Source of the DNA: Lawsonibacter asaccharolyticus
GTDB lineage: Bacteria; Bacillota; Clostridia; Oscillospirales; Oscillospiraceae
Direction of reading: 5' to 3'
Assembly: GCA_003112755.1 (NCBI GenBank)
Contig: BFBT01000001.1
Span: 496,001-560,000, forward strand
DNA: 64,000 nt
Shown here: one piece after another, positions 10,569 through 19,405 of the stretch
How positions within the stretch are numbered: the stretch's first letter is position 1
Layout: the number at the start of each line of letters is the position of its first letter
Translations under genes and position numbers: made by a program
The notes under the pieces: generated by a model
What the model was told of the DNA's origin: nothing
What the model saw: only the letters and a program-made list of their open reading frames with translations
Databases searched by the model: none

Positions 10569-11010
10569 AAGTGAGGGGCTCTTTGAGTTTCGGATTCGCA
10601 TCCAGATTTTCAGCCATCTTCTCTGCAATTTGGCAGACCTGCGCAAAATCCTCTTTTGAAATGCCTTCCGCAATACAAGTAATGAATTTGGTTTGAGCCT
10701 GTGTGAGCTTCTCCAAAATCGGGGCCGCTCTCGGCAGCAGACGCAGATGGATATATCGGCTATCCTCTTGGTCACGATATCCTTCAACCAAACCAGACTT
10801 ACGAAGTGACTCTAAGCTCCTGCTTACCATGCCGGGAGAGAGGCAGGAGTACTCAATGATATCCCGTGCAGTATCTTTAGGCGCACTGTTGTAGAGAGAC
10901 AATATACAAGCCATCTCACTCATTTTGATCCCGTCTGGTTCTACCGCCTGATAGCAGTATTGATAATACGCCTTCTGTATTTTATGGAATGTTCCTACGA
11001 CGTTCTTCAT
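10567..11010 (-). CDS. MarR family transcriptional regulator
   Basis: 147 residues with the winged-helix layout of MarR: MSEMACILSLYNSAPKDTAR, then IIEYSCLSPGMVSRSLESL (recognition helix) and the wing GYRDQEDSRYIHLRLL. MarR proteins bind palindromic operators as dimers and are released by small ligands or oxidants. It starts 11 bases after the stop of the P-type ATPase gene and is almost surely cotranscribed with it. A palindrome upstream of the ATPase is a candidate operator. Confidence 0.9.
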   Translation of the reverse strand: MKNVVGTFHKIQKAYYQYCYQAVEPDGIKMSEMACILSLYNSAPKDTARDIIEYSCLSPGMVSRSLESLRKSGLVEGYRDQEDSRYIHLRLLPRAAPILEKLTQAQTKFITCIAEGISKEDFAQVCQIAEKMAENLDANPKLKEPLT

Positions 11011-11021
11011 CGAATATCAAC

Positions 11022-13640
11022 TCACTTATGATGTTTCACCAGCCCAAACGCCTTGACGATCTCCAGTACGACCACGGGAACGACCGCCAGCCCAAAGCCC
11101 AGCATATACAGCTTCATAGGAAGACGGATGAGGCCAAACACGGAGGCGATCGGAGGAACAAAAAGCACCAAGCACATCAAAGCAGTGGAAACAAGGCTGG
11201 CTAGATTCAGATATTTGTTAGTAAATAGTCCGGTCTTAAACAGCGATTTATGGGAGCGCATATTGTACGCATGCAGGATCTGCGCAAAGGCCAGCACAAG
11301 GAAAGCCATGGTTCGGCCACCTTCAATGGCACCGGTGACCTGACTGCCAACACGGAATCCGATCAGTGACAGGATCGCAAACATGACACCCTGCAAAACA
11401 ACTTGAATTCCAAGCCCGTTGGCGAAAATCCCTTCCTTTTTGGGCTTTGGCTGACGGTCCATCACATTGGGGTCGATGGCCTCCATTCCCAGGGCAATAG
11501 CAGGCAGAGAGTCAGTGACTAGATTGATCCACAGCAGCTGCATGGACAGGAAGGGGGCCTGATTCCAAAGCAGCATGGCAATAAAAGTGACCAGCACCTC
11601 GCCAATATTGGTACCCAGAAGGAACGCGACCGCCTTTTTAATATTGTCATAAATACCTCGGCCCTCCCGAACAGCAGAAACGATAGTGGCAAAGTTATCG
11701 TCCATCAGCGTCATATCAGAGGCGCCCTTGGCAACATCAGTACCAGTGATCCCCATCGCGCAGCCAATATCTGCTGCCTTCAAAGCGGGGGCATCATTGA
11801 CACCGTCACCCGTCATGGCTACGATCGCGTCTCTGCGCTGCCAGCCCTTGACGATCCTTATTTTATCCTCTGGAGACACACGGGCATAAACTGCGATATC
11901 TTCAATCTGCTGATCCAGCTCTTCCTCGCTCAGCTTGGCCAGCTCACTTCCAGTCACAGCCCGGTCACCAGGCTCCATGATGCCGAGCTGCTGGGCAATA
12001 GCGGACGCAGTGAGCACATGATCTCCAGTGATCATTATCGGCTTGATACCTGCCTGACGGCAAACAGCCACCGCCTGCTTGGCCTCTTCACGAGGCGGAT
12101 CGATCATGCCGACCAGTCCGATCAGTGTCAGATCGTGCTCTAAAGTTTCCGAAGTGACTTCTTCCGGCACCTCATCAATGACCTTACAGGCCACCGCCAA
12201 CACACGTAGAGCCTGCCGACTCATCTCCTCTACCACGTTGGCGGCCTTCTCCGTCAAGCCGTCAGTACAGCGTGAGGCTAGGGTGTCGAAACCGCCCTTG
12301 GTAATGACAACTAATTTGCCACTAATCCGACAGACCACACTCATGAGCTTACGGTCGGAATCGAAGGGGACCTCAGCTACACGGGGGCACGCCTTGTTCA
12401 AGTCGTCTTTACAAAAGCCATTTTTCAGAGCGGCAGCAACGATACAGGTTTCCGTTGGGTCGCCGATATCCACTTCTTTCCCATCTTGAATGGTGACTAT
12501 GCCGTCACAACACAGGGTCCCAAGTTTGAGCAGAGTCTGGATCTCAGGCGTGTTGGCGGAAGAGATATCTTCTCTGAGATCACCTTGGACACAGTAGCCC
12601 TGAATGAGGGTCATACGGTTTTGGGTCAGAGTACCTGTTTTATCTGAGCAGATCACCGAAGCACCGCCCAGTGTCTCTACAGCGGGGAGTTTTCGAATGA
12701 TGGCATTGCGCTTGGCCAGCCGGGTAACACCGATGGACAGCACGATGGTAACGATAGCGGGAAGGCCCTCTGGGATGGCAGAAACCGCCAGAGAGATCGA
12801 TACCATGAAGATCTCCATCAGCTCCATGCCACTGGCCAGACCGATCGCAAAAATCACTGCGCAGATGATGATCGCCAGAACACCCAGCATCCGCCCAAGC
12901 TGGGCCAGCTTTTTCTGCAGAGGTGTCTGAGTCTGTTTCTCGTTGTTCAGGATCCCGGCAATATGGCCCATCTCGGTGTTCATGCCAGTAGCTGTCACAA
13001 CTGCTTCACCATGGCCGTAGGTCACGCTGCATCCGGAGTAGACCATGTTCAGCCGGTCTCCCAGAGGCGCACTGGAGGCCACCACAGCCTGAGCGTCCTT
13101 CTCAACTGGAACGGATTCACCAGTAAGAGCAGACTCCTCCACCTTCAGATTGAAAGCCGAGATCAGGCGCCCATCTGCGGGAATGTAATCGCCCGCTTCG
13201 ATCAAAACGATATCCCCGGGCACCAGTTTGCTGGCATCAATGATGGATTCCTGTCCATCACGACGCACTCGCGCATGGGGAGCAGACATATTTTGAAGTG
13301 CTTCCAGTGATCTTTCTGCCTTGCTCTCCTGAACCGTACCCATGATGGCATTCAAAATGACAATGAGCAGGATCAGAGCCGGCTCAAAAAACTCCGTTGG
13401 ATCGCTGCCCTGCAATGCTACATAGAAGGAGATGGCCGCTGCAGCCAGCAGGATGAGAATCATGGCATCTTTGAACTGGCTGAAGAATCGTTCAACAACG
13501 GTTTGCTTTCTCTTTGCCTTCAAGCGGTTCTCCCCTACTTGGGTCAATATCTCCTCAGCATGGGTGGAGGTCAACCCCGATCGTGGTTCCGTTTTCAATT
13601 CACTGCATACATCTTGCGAGGATCGATCATACGCTTCCAT
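11022..13640 (-). CDS. calcium-translocating P-type ATPase (P2A)
   Basis: 872 residues, full length. Family motifs are TGES in the actuator domain (about residue 174), DKTGTLTQNRM with the phosphorylated Asp (about 335), TGDGVNDAPALK in the P domain, and PEGLPA in helix 4. Helix 5 has NIGEV and helix 6 has NLVTDSLPA, the Ca2+ ligand patterns of SERCA and bacterial P2A pumps, so Ca2+ export driven by ATP at the cell membrane is the best assignment. Mn2+ transport by some relatives is not excluded. It is the first gene of a unit with a MarR regulator. Confidence 0.93.
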   Translation of the reverse strand: MEAYDRSSQDVCSELKTEPRSGLTSTHAEEILTQVGENRLKAKRKQTVVERFFSQFKDAMILILLAAAAISFYVALQGSDPTEFFEPALILLIVILNAIMGTVQESKAERSLEALQNMSAPHARVRRDGQESIIDASKLVPGDIVLIEAGDYIPADGRLISAFNLKVEESALTGESVPVEKDAQAVVASSAPLGDRLNMVYSGCSVTYGHGEAVVTATGMNTEMGHIAGILNNEKQTQTPLQKKLAQLGRMLGVLAIIICAVIFAIGLASGMELMEIFMVSISLAVSAIPEGLPAIVTIVLSIGVTRLAKRNAIIRKLPAVETLGGASVICSDKTGTLTQNRMTLIQGYCVQGDLREDISSANTPEIQTLLKLGTLCCDGIVTIQDGKEVDIGDPTETCIVAAALKNGFCKDDLNKACPRVAEVPFDSDRKLMSVVCRISGKLVVITKGGFDTLASRCTDGLTEKAANVVEEMSRQALRVLAVACKVIDEVPEEVTSETLEHDLTLIGLVGMIDPPREEAKQAVAVCRQAGIKPIMITGDHVLTASAIAQQLGIMEPGDRAVTGSELAKLSEEELDQQIEDIAVYARVSPEDKIRIVKGWQRRDAIVAMTGDGVNDAPALKAADIGCAMGITGTDVAKGASDMTLMDDNFATIVSAVREGRGIYDNIKKAVAFLLGTNIGEVLVTFIAMLLWNQAPFLSMQLLWINLVTDSLPAIALGMEAIDPNVMDRQPKPKKEGIFANGLGIQVVLQGVMFAILSLIGFRVGSQVTGAIEGGRTMAFLVLAFAQILHAYNMRSHKSLFKTGLFTNKYLNLASLVSTALMCLVLFVPPIASVFGLIRLPMKLYMLGFGLAVVPVVVLEIVKAFGLVKHHK

Positions 13641-13672
13641 AGTGAAATAGTCTCCTCATTTTTATTGCAGAC

Positions 13673-13688
13673 AGTTTATTATTAAACT
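13673..13688. promoter_or_regulatory. candidate operator upstream of the Ca2+ ATPase-marR unit
   Basis: AGTTTA-TTAT-TAAACT, flanked by ACAG and CTGT-like bases, lies 33 bases upstream of the ATPase start. Size and position suit a MarR dimer. No convincing paired -35/-10 was found next to it, so the promoter itself is not assigned. Confidence 0.45.
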
Positions 13689-14136
13689 ATCTGTGTAGTA
13701 GCATATTGCGAAAACAATGTTCTGTCAATTGGTGTCCAAGCATTTTTACAATCAATTCACAAATATGTTACAGTTCATATATAAATGAAGTAATTTTCCT
13801 GGTTCGAGCAAAGAGACGGCCCTTCTTTTGAGCCTGTTTCAAGATATTAATCTAGATGCAGTTTTGACTTTATCCTTACCGGCAGGGAGTCACCAAATTT
13901 TCATCGCTTCAAATCAAACAAACCGCAGAGAACTCGAAGCTGTGATGATGACCGGCGGCATTGGCCTACAGGCAAGCGGTCTGGCATCAGAGCGTTTCAT
14001 CGCAGTCTTTTTATTCCGGACTAGGGGCGTCCCTGCTTCTTGCTGGGTTATTGTTCGGCCAGAACTTTGTAAGGGCACCGTTTTTTTCTGCTGCAGTTCA
14101 AAATAAAACTGAAAATTCAAATCAGGAGGAATACAA
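13689..14136. other. intergenic stretch, possibly gene debris
   Basis: About 450 bases between the divergent ATPase and DUF2871 genes. A plus-strand open stretch of about 92 codons (13828-14106) has no ribosome site, odd composition and no recognisable motif. It may be decayed coding sequence, but I cannot name a parent. Confidence 0.35.
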
Positions 14137-14556
14137 ATGAAACGCTATTTGAATGAGGCTCTGCTATATGCCGTCCTCTCACTGGTCGGCGGGGTATTTT
14201 ATCGGGAATTTACCAAGATCCATGGATTTGTTAAGAAAACCACTCTGGAGGTGGTACATACGCATTATTTCATACTCGGTATGATCGTTCTCTTGCTGCT
14301 CCTTCTTCTGGAAAAGAATTTTTCTTTCACCAGTGCGAAGACAGATCGGATCCTGGTGGTTTATCATGCAGGTCTGAATTTGACCGCTGTGATGCTGATG
14401 GTGCGTGGAGTGACTCAGGTACTAGGAACCGCTCTTTCTTCCGGCATGGACGCTGCTATCTCCGGTATGGCTGGCATCGGACACATCCTTCTGGGAGTAA
14501 GCTTGGTTCTCTTGTTACTTCAGATCCGGCGCAGCATATCTAACGCAAATGCATAA
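14137..14556 (+). CDS. DUF2871 domain-containing membrane protein
   Basis: 139 residues with four predicted membrane helices (about residues 7-22, 44-61, 75-95, 112-130). The pattern KKTTLEVVHTHYFILGM after the first helix matches the DUF2871 family as I know it. AGGAGG precedes the ATG. The role of the family is unknown. It appears to be a single-gene unit between the divergent ATPase operon and the TetR-MATE gene. Confidence 0.8.
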   Translation: MKRYLNEALLYAVLSLVGGVFYREFTKIHGFVKKTTLEVVHTHYFILGMIVLLLLLLLEKNFSFTSAKTDRILVVYHAGLNLTAVMLMVRGVTQVLGTALSSGMDAAISGMAGIGHILLGVSLVLLLLQIRRSISNANA

Positions 14557-14634
14557 TTGCTGTACAATCTTTGATTTGAAAGGACTATCCGTATCCACCG
14601 AACCGGTCCAGTAAACCTAGATCGTAACAAAATA

Positions 14635-14671
14635 TCCCTCTGATGCAGGGTGCTTTCCTGTATCAGAGGGA
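14635..14671. terminator. hairpin after the DUF2871 gene
   Basis: TCCCTCTGATGCAGG pairs with CCTGTATCAGAGGGA (one G-T pair), 7-base loop, no clear T-run. A second weaker hairpin lies at 14812-14840. No gene is supported between 14557 and 14926. Confidence 0.5.
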
Positions 14672-14926
14672 CTCTGTTATAAGGAAAGGAAAATATCGAA
14701 GTCTATCATCAAAGAAAATCGCGGCAGCTAAAGCATCATCTGCATCAATGCAAAAATTTACTGATCAGAAAACTGAATGCCACCGGCCAATGCGGCATAG
14801 ATATTCCCTTCCCCTACATCCGTAACTGTGGATGCAGGGTCCTTTTCATGTTTCTTCTTTCAAAACGCAAGCTATCTTTACGTCGGTTCATCTACCAGTC
14901 TCATACAAAAGTTTACATGCACAATA

Positions 14927-14978
14927 TTGACCACGAGGTCTATTTATGCTATAATTTAAAAATAGACCTTGTGGTCAA
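14927..14978 (+). promoter_or_regulatory. tetR-MATE promoter bracketed by two TetR-type operators
   Basis: TTGACC (14927-14932), 17 bases, TATAAT (14950-14955). One 16-base operator TTGACCACGAGGTCTA (14927-14942) covers the -35; a second, TAGACCTTGTGGTCAA (14963-14978), lies just after the -10. Each is a GACC-N4-GGTC palindrome and together they form a larger inverted repeat around the -10. Autorepression by the encoded TetR domain is the likely reading. Confidence 0.88.
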
Positions 14979-14997
14979 TTATTTCGGAGGCAAACCT

Positions 14998-17013
14998 ATG
15001 AAACGGGAAGAAAAAAATCAACAGACCCAGCGTAGGATTATGGACAGCGCACTGGCGGAATTTGCGGAAAAGGGTCACGGCGGCAGTTCGGTAAACACCA
15101 TCTGTGCCGCCCAAGGAATTTCCAAAGGGATCATCTACCACTATTTTGAGAACAAGGACGAATTATATCTGGCCTGTGTGGAGGAGTGCTTTCAGCGCCT
15201 CACCGCCCATCTCAGCGCTGCTCTGCCGGAGGAGGACGACGGCTCTGTGGAGGACCAGCTGGGGCGGTATTTTACTGCCCGCATGACCTTTTTTCAGGAG
15301 AATCCGGTCTATCAACCCATCTTCTGCGAAGCAGTCATCTCTCCTCCCGCCCGGCTGTTCGAACAGATCCAAGCACGTCGGAAGGCGTTTGACGCCTTGA
15401 CCATATCCACTTTGAAGCACCTACTGCGCCAGCTTCCGCTGCGTACGGACATTACCATGGAGGAAGTGGTGGACCTATTCCGGCAGTTTCAGGACTTTAT
15501 CAATGCGCAGGCGCAAGCATCTTCCATGCCTGCCAGGAAGTGCTTTGCTCTTCGGGATGCCCAGTGCCGCCGGCTGTTGACTGTCCTGCTCTACGGCGTC
15601 ACCGAAAGGGGGGGGATAGATATGGCTACTAAACAAAATTCATCTTCTATTTTGGGAGATATAAATCCCCCGAAAGCCATCATCAAGCTCGCCCTTCCCG
15701 CTACACTGGCCTTGCTGGCGAAGGCAGTCTACAACATCGTGGACACTGCCTACATCGGGATGCTGGATTCTGATATTGCTTTGACAGCGGTGGGCGTCAC
15801 CGTCCCACTGCTTCTCATTATGGTGTCCATCGAAAACATCTTCGCCGCCGGAGCCGCTGTACTGGCGGGGCGGCATCTGGGGGCTAAGGACGAGGAGGGT
15901 GCCAGCCGCACTGTCACCACCATCATCGGCCTGTCCATCGTCATCGGCGTGGTGCTGTGCGTGGGCGGCATTGCATTTATCGAGCCGCTGATGCGGGTGT
16001 TCGGCGCCTCTGACGCCTCCCTCCCTCTGGCCAAGGACTACGCCTTCTGGATGTTTGTGGCGGCCCTGGCCAATCTGCCTGCCCAGAGCATGAACTGCGC
16101 GGCACGGGCAGAGTCCTCCGTGAAGCTCTCTTCCATCGCCGTCATCACCGGGGCCCTTTTGAATGTGGTGCTGGACCCTGTATTCATGTTTGACTGGGGC
16201 CTGGGCATGGGGGTGGAGGGGGCCTCCCTGGCCACCACCATCTCTCAGTTCGTCACCTTCTTTATCCTGGCCTGGTTCTATCTCAGTGGGCGCTCCGTCA
16301 TCAAGCTGCGCCTGCGCTCCTTCCACCCCAGTTGGAAACTCATCAAGACCGTCACCGTCATCGGCATCCCCACAGCTGTCATCCAAATCTGCCTGTCGGT
16401 GGCCTCCTCCCTCACCAACATCGCCGCAGCCCCTCTGCCGGACGCGGACAACATCATTGCCGCCTACGGTGTGGTCCAACGGCTGGTCCTCATCGGCTGC
16501 TATGTGGTCATGGGCTTCATGCAAGGCTATCAGCCAGTGGCCTCCTTTGCTTTTGGCGCCAGAGACGAGGATCGGTTTCATCAGTCGGTTCGTTTCGCCC
16601 TAAAAGCCTCTTTGCTGCTAACCGTGCTGGTGGCGGTGGTCTATATCCTGCTGTCCCGACCGCTGATTCTGCTGTTCAATCAAAACCCGGTCATCGTGGA
16701 CTACGGCAGATGGCTGCTGGTCTCCCAAGTGGCGCTCTATCCCGCTTTTGGACTGTGCTACATGATGACCATTACTTATCAGACCATTGGAGCCTCCGGA
16801 TATGGCCTGTTCCTGTCTATGATTCGTCAGGGACTATTCTATGTGCCCTTTATTTTGACCCTGCCAAAATTGTTTGGGGTCACAGGGATCTACTTTTCCC
16901 AACCAGCAGCCGACATTTTGACTATCTTAGTCTGTATGCTTTCGATCGGATCCATGAAACGGATCTCATCGGCAAGTATGCGCGGCACGCCAAAAGGAGC
17001 GGACGAGCTGTGA
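14998..17013 (+). CDS. TetR regulator fused in frame to a MATE exporter (or two genes without an intervening stop)
   Basis: One open frame of 671 residues from an ATG behind CGGAGG. Residues 1-208 are a TetR regulator (QRRIMDSALAEFAEKG, then GISKGIIYHYFENKDELY). Residues 209-671 are a complete 12-helix MATE exporter beginning MATKQNSSSILGD, with AVYNIVDTAYIGMLD, GVTVPLLLIM and two six-helix halves. A second ribosome site precedes an internal ATG at 15622, so the exporter can probably also be made alone (463 residues). Normally these are separate genes. MATE proteins export cationic drugs or metabolites using Na+ or H+ gradients. The promoter carries two TetR-type operators. The fusion could be real or reflect loss of the regulator's stop codon. 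Confidence 0.85.
   Translation: MKREEKNQQTQRRIMDSALAEFAEKGHGGSSVNTICAAQGISKGIIYHYFENKDELYLACVEECFQRLTAHLSAALPEEDDGSVEDQLGRYFTARMTFFQENPVYQPIFCEAVISPPARLFEQIQARRKAFDALTISTLKHLLRQLPLRTDITMEEVVDLFRQFQDFINAQAQASSMPARKCFALRDAQCRRLLTVLLYGVTERGGIDMATKQNSSSILGDINPPKAIIKLALPATLALLAKAVYNIVDTAYIGMLDSDIALTAVGVTVPLLLIMVSIENIFAAGAAVLAGRHLGAKDEEGASRTVTTIIGLSIVIGVVLCVGGIAFIEPLMRVFGASDASLPLAKDYAFWMFVAALANLPAQSMNCAARAESSVKLSSIAVITGALLNVVLDPVFMFDWGLGMGVEGASLATTISQFVTFFILAWFYLSGRSVIKLRLRSFHPSWKLIKTVTVIGIPTAVIQICLSVASSLTNIAAAPLPDADNIIAAYGVVQRLVLIGCYVVMGFMQGYQPVASFAFGARDEDRFHQSVRFALKASLLLTVLVAVVYILLSRPLILLFNQNPVIVDYGRWLLVSQVALYPAFGLCYMMTITYQTIGASGYGLFLSMIRQGLFYVPFILTLPKLFGVTGIYFSQPAADILTILVCMLSIGSMKRISSASMRGTPKGADEL
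15606..15624 (+). promoter_or_regulatory. internal ribosome site and start codon of the MATE half
   Basis: AAAGGGGGGG (about 15606-15615) precedes ATG at 15622-15624 in the same frame as the TetR coding sequence. It is a G-rich Shine-Dalgarno-like run about 6 bases before the start and supports separate initiation of the exporter. Confidence 0.6.
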
Positions 17014-17558
17014 GCCCCTCTATCATCACAATCAGCCGTCAATTTGGGAGCGGTGTCCGACAAATCGGTGCGGAATCAGTGGATAGGCTCAACATTCCTT
17101 TTTCGGCATCCCCCCGGATCTCTTTGAACGGGCGGAGAACCGGAAGGATTGCTTCTCTCCACTCTGTATCAAACAAGCGCCGGGAGCTGGGTTATGCCAT
17201 TGGATGACCAAATCTATCCGGCTCAGGTCTGGACGATCCAAGAGCTGGAGGGCTCGTACACCATCGTGGGCCGGGCGCGAACCGTGTTTTGGAGGGACAC
17301 GAAGATCTGCTGAATCTCTTCATTTGCACGGCCCCGAACATTCGACTGAAGCGGGTGGAGGAGGGCTACGGTGTCCCTGCGGCACAGGCGGAAAAGCTGC
17401 TGGATTCCGCAGATAAAAACTGCGCCCCTTACCTGAAGCATGATACCGGTCAGGCATTTGGAGTCGCAGAAAATTATTACCTCTGCATCGACAGCGGAAA
17501 ACCGGGAATTGAAAACGCAGTGAAAATTATAGAAGTGTCCTATCACACACTGAGCTGA
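17010..17558 (+). pseudogene. decayed cytidylate-kinase-like gene
   Basis: Pieces of one protein lie in different frames. They are IITISRQFGSGVRQIG near 17019-17070, IQELEGSYTIVGRAR near 17236-17280, and a 3' part from 17289 (LEGHEDLLNLFI, KNCAPYLKHDTGQAFG, AENYYLCIDSGKPGIENAV) to the stop at 17556-17558. The first two match the N-terminus (IITVSREFGSGGRELG) and the IIVGRNADLIL region of the intact homologue at 46620-47243; the last matches the family C-terminus. At least two frameshifts separate them and part of the middle is missing. As in the intact copy, the gene directly follows a MATE exporter. Confidence 0.8.
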
Positions 17559-17565
17559 GAACTTT

Positions 17566-17742
17566 GGACGCGGAAGGGATCAGACCGCAGATCAGTGGCC
17601 GCTTCGCCCGAGTACCGCTGTTCCCCAACGCCATCTTCAGCCAGGAAGGAGACATCCAACTGAGTACTCACGAGCCAGTGCTGGAACCATTTGGCCCGTT
17701 TCTGCCGATGCAGCCCGGACAGCTTGGTACTATGACACTGTG
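17566..17742 (+). other. open remnant between two pseudogenes
   Basis: An open stretch without a start codon or ribosome site, encoding for example RFARVPLFPNAIFSQEGD, ending in TGA. It looks like coding debris but I do not recognise the parent family. Confidence 0.3.
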
Positions 17743-17766
17743 ATCTAGACAGCAGAAAATAGTCTA

Positions 17767-18213
17767 ATGACCGGTGTTTCCTCTGACTTGCTTGCTCCGG
17801 ACGCGGTCTTCACCTGGGCTCAGGCAGTTCAAAGCACTTACGCTTTGGAGGGCTGTCCTACTTTATCCTCTTCTGTTAAATTTGCGGATGCAGCTCCAGC
17901 AGATTGGTTTGCCTCCGCAGTAAACTGTGCGGCGGCAAATGGCGTGGTCTCTGAGTGGATGATGCCCATTTGGCTCTCTACAGCCCGCTCATTTGTGCGC
18001 AGCTGGCCTTGCGCTGCCCCCATAACAAGGGGTATGATACTCGTCCAGCACGGATCTATCCAGTTGCACCACGCCCTCCCCTCTTCGCAATGGACCGATG
18101 CCAAAGCTCTGATCAATGGCACCAGCATCACTTTCTTGACGCCTGCCAGTTCCACCACCAGCGTCCAGATGCCCGTGATCCTGATGCGCTTTTGTGAAGG
18201 TATAGCTGGATAA
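17767..18213 (+). pseudogene. remnant of an SLH-domain surface protein
   Basis: Three adjoining pieces resemble successive S-layer homology motifs. FADAAPADWFASAVNCAAAN-GVVS is an SLH core. A piece in another frame near 17955-18010 (LICAQLALRCPHNKGYDT) resembles the SLH segment TREQLAAILYRYAQYKGYDT. In the first frame again, ALINGTSITFLTP and VILMRFCEGIAG resemble the usual final SLH repeat. Frame changes and the lack of an N-terminus mark it as dead. SLH domains anchor proteins to pyruvylated wall polymers. Confidence 0.7.
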
Positions 18214-18284
18214 CTTGGGCATTTCTCTCTGTTCCTCCAAACGCTATACTTAGCCCCTTTTGTGCTAAGTGATCCACATAAGCC

Positions 18285-18314
18285 GAAGCGGCGCAGCAAA
18301 AGCTGCACCGCTTC
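18285..18314. terminator. hairpin at the end of the catabolic operon
   Basis: GAAGCGGCGCAGC-AAAA-GCTGCACCGCTTC: a 13-bp stem with one mismatch, about 65 bases past the isochorismatase-family stop on the minus strand. No long T-run. Confidence 0.5.
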
Positions 18315-18377
18315 AATTTTCAACAAGCATTTTTCAAGAAATGCTCTTACTTCCTGGGGCATCCAGCTGGTCTTCTG

Positions 18378-19067
18378 TCACGCCTGCCAGCAGCTCAAGA
18401 TTTTTTCAACGGTCCGAACCAGATAGCGTTTTTTCATCAACCAAATTGCCCGCTCATGAGCCCCATCCACAGATGTGGCTACCGCATCCTCCGCGACGCA
18501 GGTATAGTAGTTATGGAACGCAGCCCCCATGACGGTGGCCAAAACGCAGCCCTCTGTGGTACAGCCGCAACACACTACGCTCTTTATATGATTGGCCCGC
18601 AAAATCAAATCGAGACTTGTATTCAAAAATGCATCTGGCCGATATTTTGTGATAATTGGTTCATAGCAGCTGCCATTTTCTCCGTCACAATAGGGCGCCA
18701 GTTCCTCAATATGCTGCCATCCCCATGTATTTACCGTTGCATAGGTGGGCGCTTTCCCATCTCTCGTCTTAAATGCTATCCAGCCTCCGTTATCACTCTG
18801 CTCCCCCGGCAGCGTACTTTGCTGAATGTGAACGACGAATACATTGGCCTGTCTGGCGGCTTCCAGAAGCTTCCTGCAAGCTGGAACAATTTCAATGATG
18901 CTGTCTGCAGCCCGCCCCGCCTGTGCAAATTTTCCTTTTGGGGAACAAAAATCATTTTGCATGTCTATCATCAGCAGCGCAGTATGTTTTGGGTCAACAA
19001 TTTTTGTGAAATCAGCATCTTCCGCATCATTATATCTGTAACATTTTTCAGGCTCCTTCATATACAT
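18378..19067 (-). CDS. isochorismatase-family cysteine hydrolase
   Basis: 229 residues from the ATG at 19067, chosen for the GGGAGGAG upstream. The cysteine-hydrolase triad is visible: Asp in LLMIDMQNDF, Lys in IITKYRPDAF, and Cys in CGCTTEGCVLATVMGA. Members hydrolyse amides (N-carbamoylsarcosine, nicotinamide, maleamate) or vinyl ethers; the residues around the site do not tell which. It is the last gene of the nine-gene operon reading leftward from 26594, so it probably acts on an amide-bearing substrate or intermediate of that pathway. The pathway role is inference. Confidence 0.88.
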   Translation of the reverse strand: MYMKEPEKCYRYNDAEDADFTKIVDPKHTALLMIDMQNDFCSPKGKFAQAGRAADSIIEIVPACRKLLEAARQANVFVVHIQQSTLPGEQSDNGGWIAFKTRDGKAPTYATVNTWGWQHIEELAPYCDGENGSCYEPIITKYRPDAFLNTSLDLILRANHIKSVVCCGCTTEGCVLATVMGAAFHNYYTCVAEDAVATSVDGAHERAIWLMKKRYLVRTVEKILSCWQA

Positions 19068-19086
19068 GACAAGCACTCCTCCCTGC

Positions 19087-19392
19087 TTAAAATTCGATCT
19101 CATACAGGGGAACATGCTGTTGAGATCCGTAGATATCATTATCTCCAAAAGCGCCCGAAGACACAGGCCGCTGATAAGTAAATTTGAAGGCCATGGCCGG
19201 TTCGTAGCACAGGCACTCATCGACCTCTGAGTCTGGGATACGGCACAGTTTACAAAGATACTCTCTATTCCATATTCCGGAATCTTTCATTGCCTCAAAT
19301 TGATTCCGATCATTGAAAATGACATCCAATGTAAATCGGAAAGGGCCCGCATCCTTGCTGCGGACAATTGCATCGGCATTGAATAGCTTCAT
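19087..19392 (-). CDS. DUF4387 domain-containing protein
   Basis: 101 residues, a small soluble protein with the pattern AIVRSKDAGPFRFTLDVIF near the N-terminus, which I recognise as DUF4387. Genes of this family usually lie right behind an AtuA-like (DUF1446) gene, as here with a 13-base gap, and the two products are presumed to work together. No enzymatic activity is established for it. Confidence 0.85.
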   Translation of the reverse strand: MKLFNADAIVRSKDAGPFRFTLDVIFNDRNQFEAMKDSGIWNREYLCKLCRIPDSEVDECLCYEPAMAFKFTYQRPVSSGAFGDNDIYGSQQHVPLYEIEF

Positions 19393-19405
19393 GATATCTC
19401 CTCAC

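Noticed and set aside
14812-14840. Hairpin CCCTACATCC/GGATGCAGGG upstream of the TetR-MATE promoter
   Set aside because: Contains a mismatch, no T-run and no gene directly upstream; too weak to list as a terminator.
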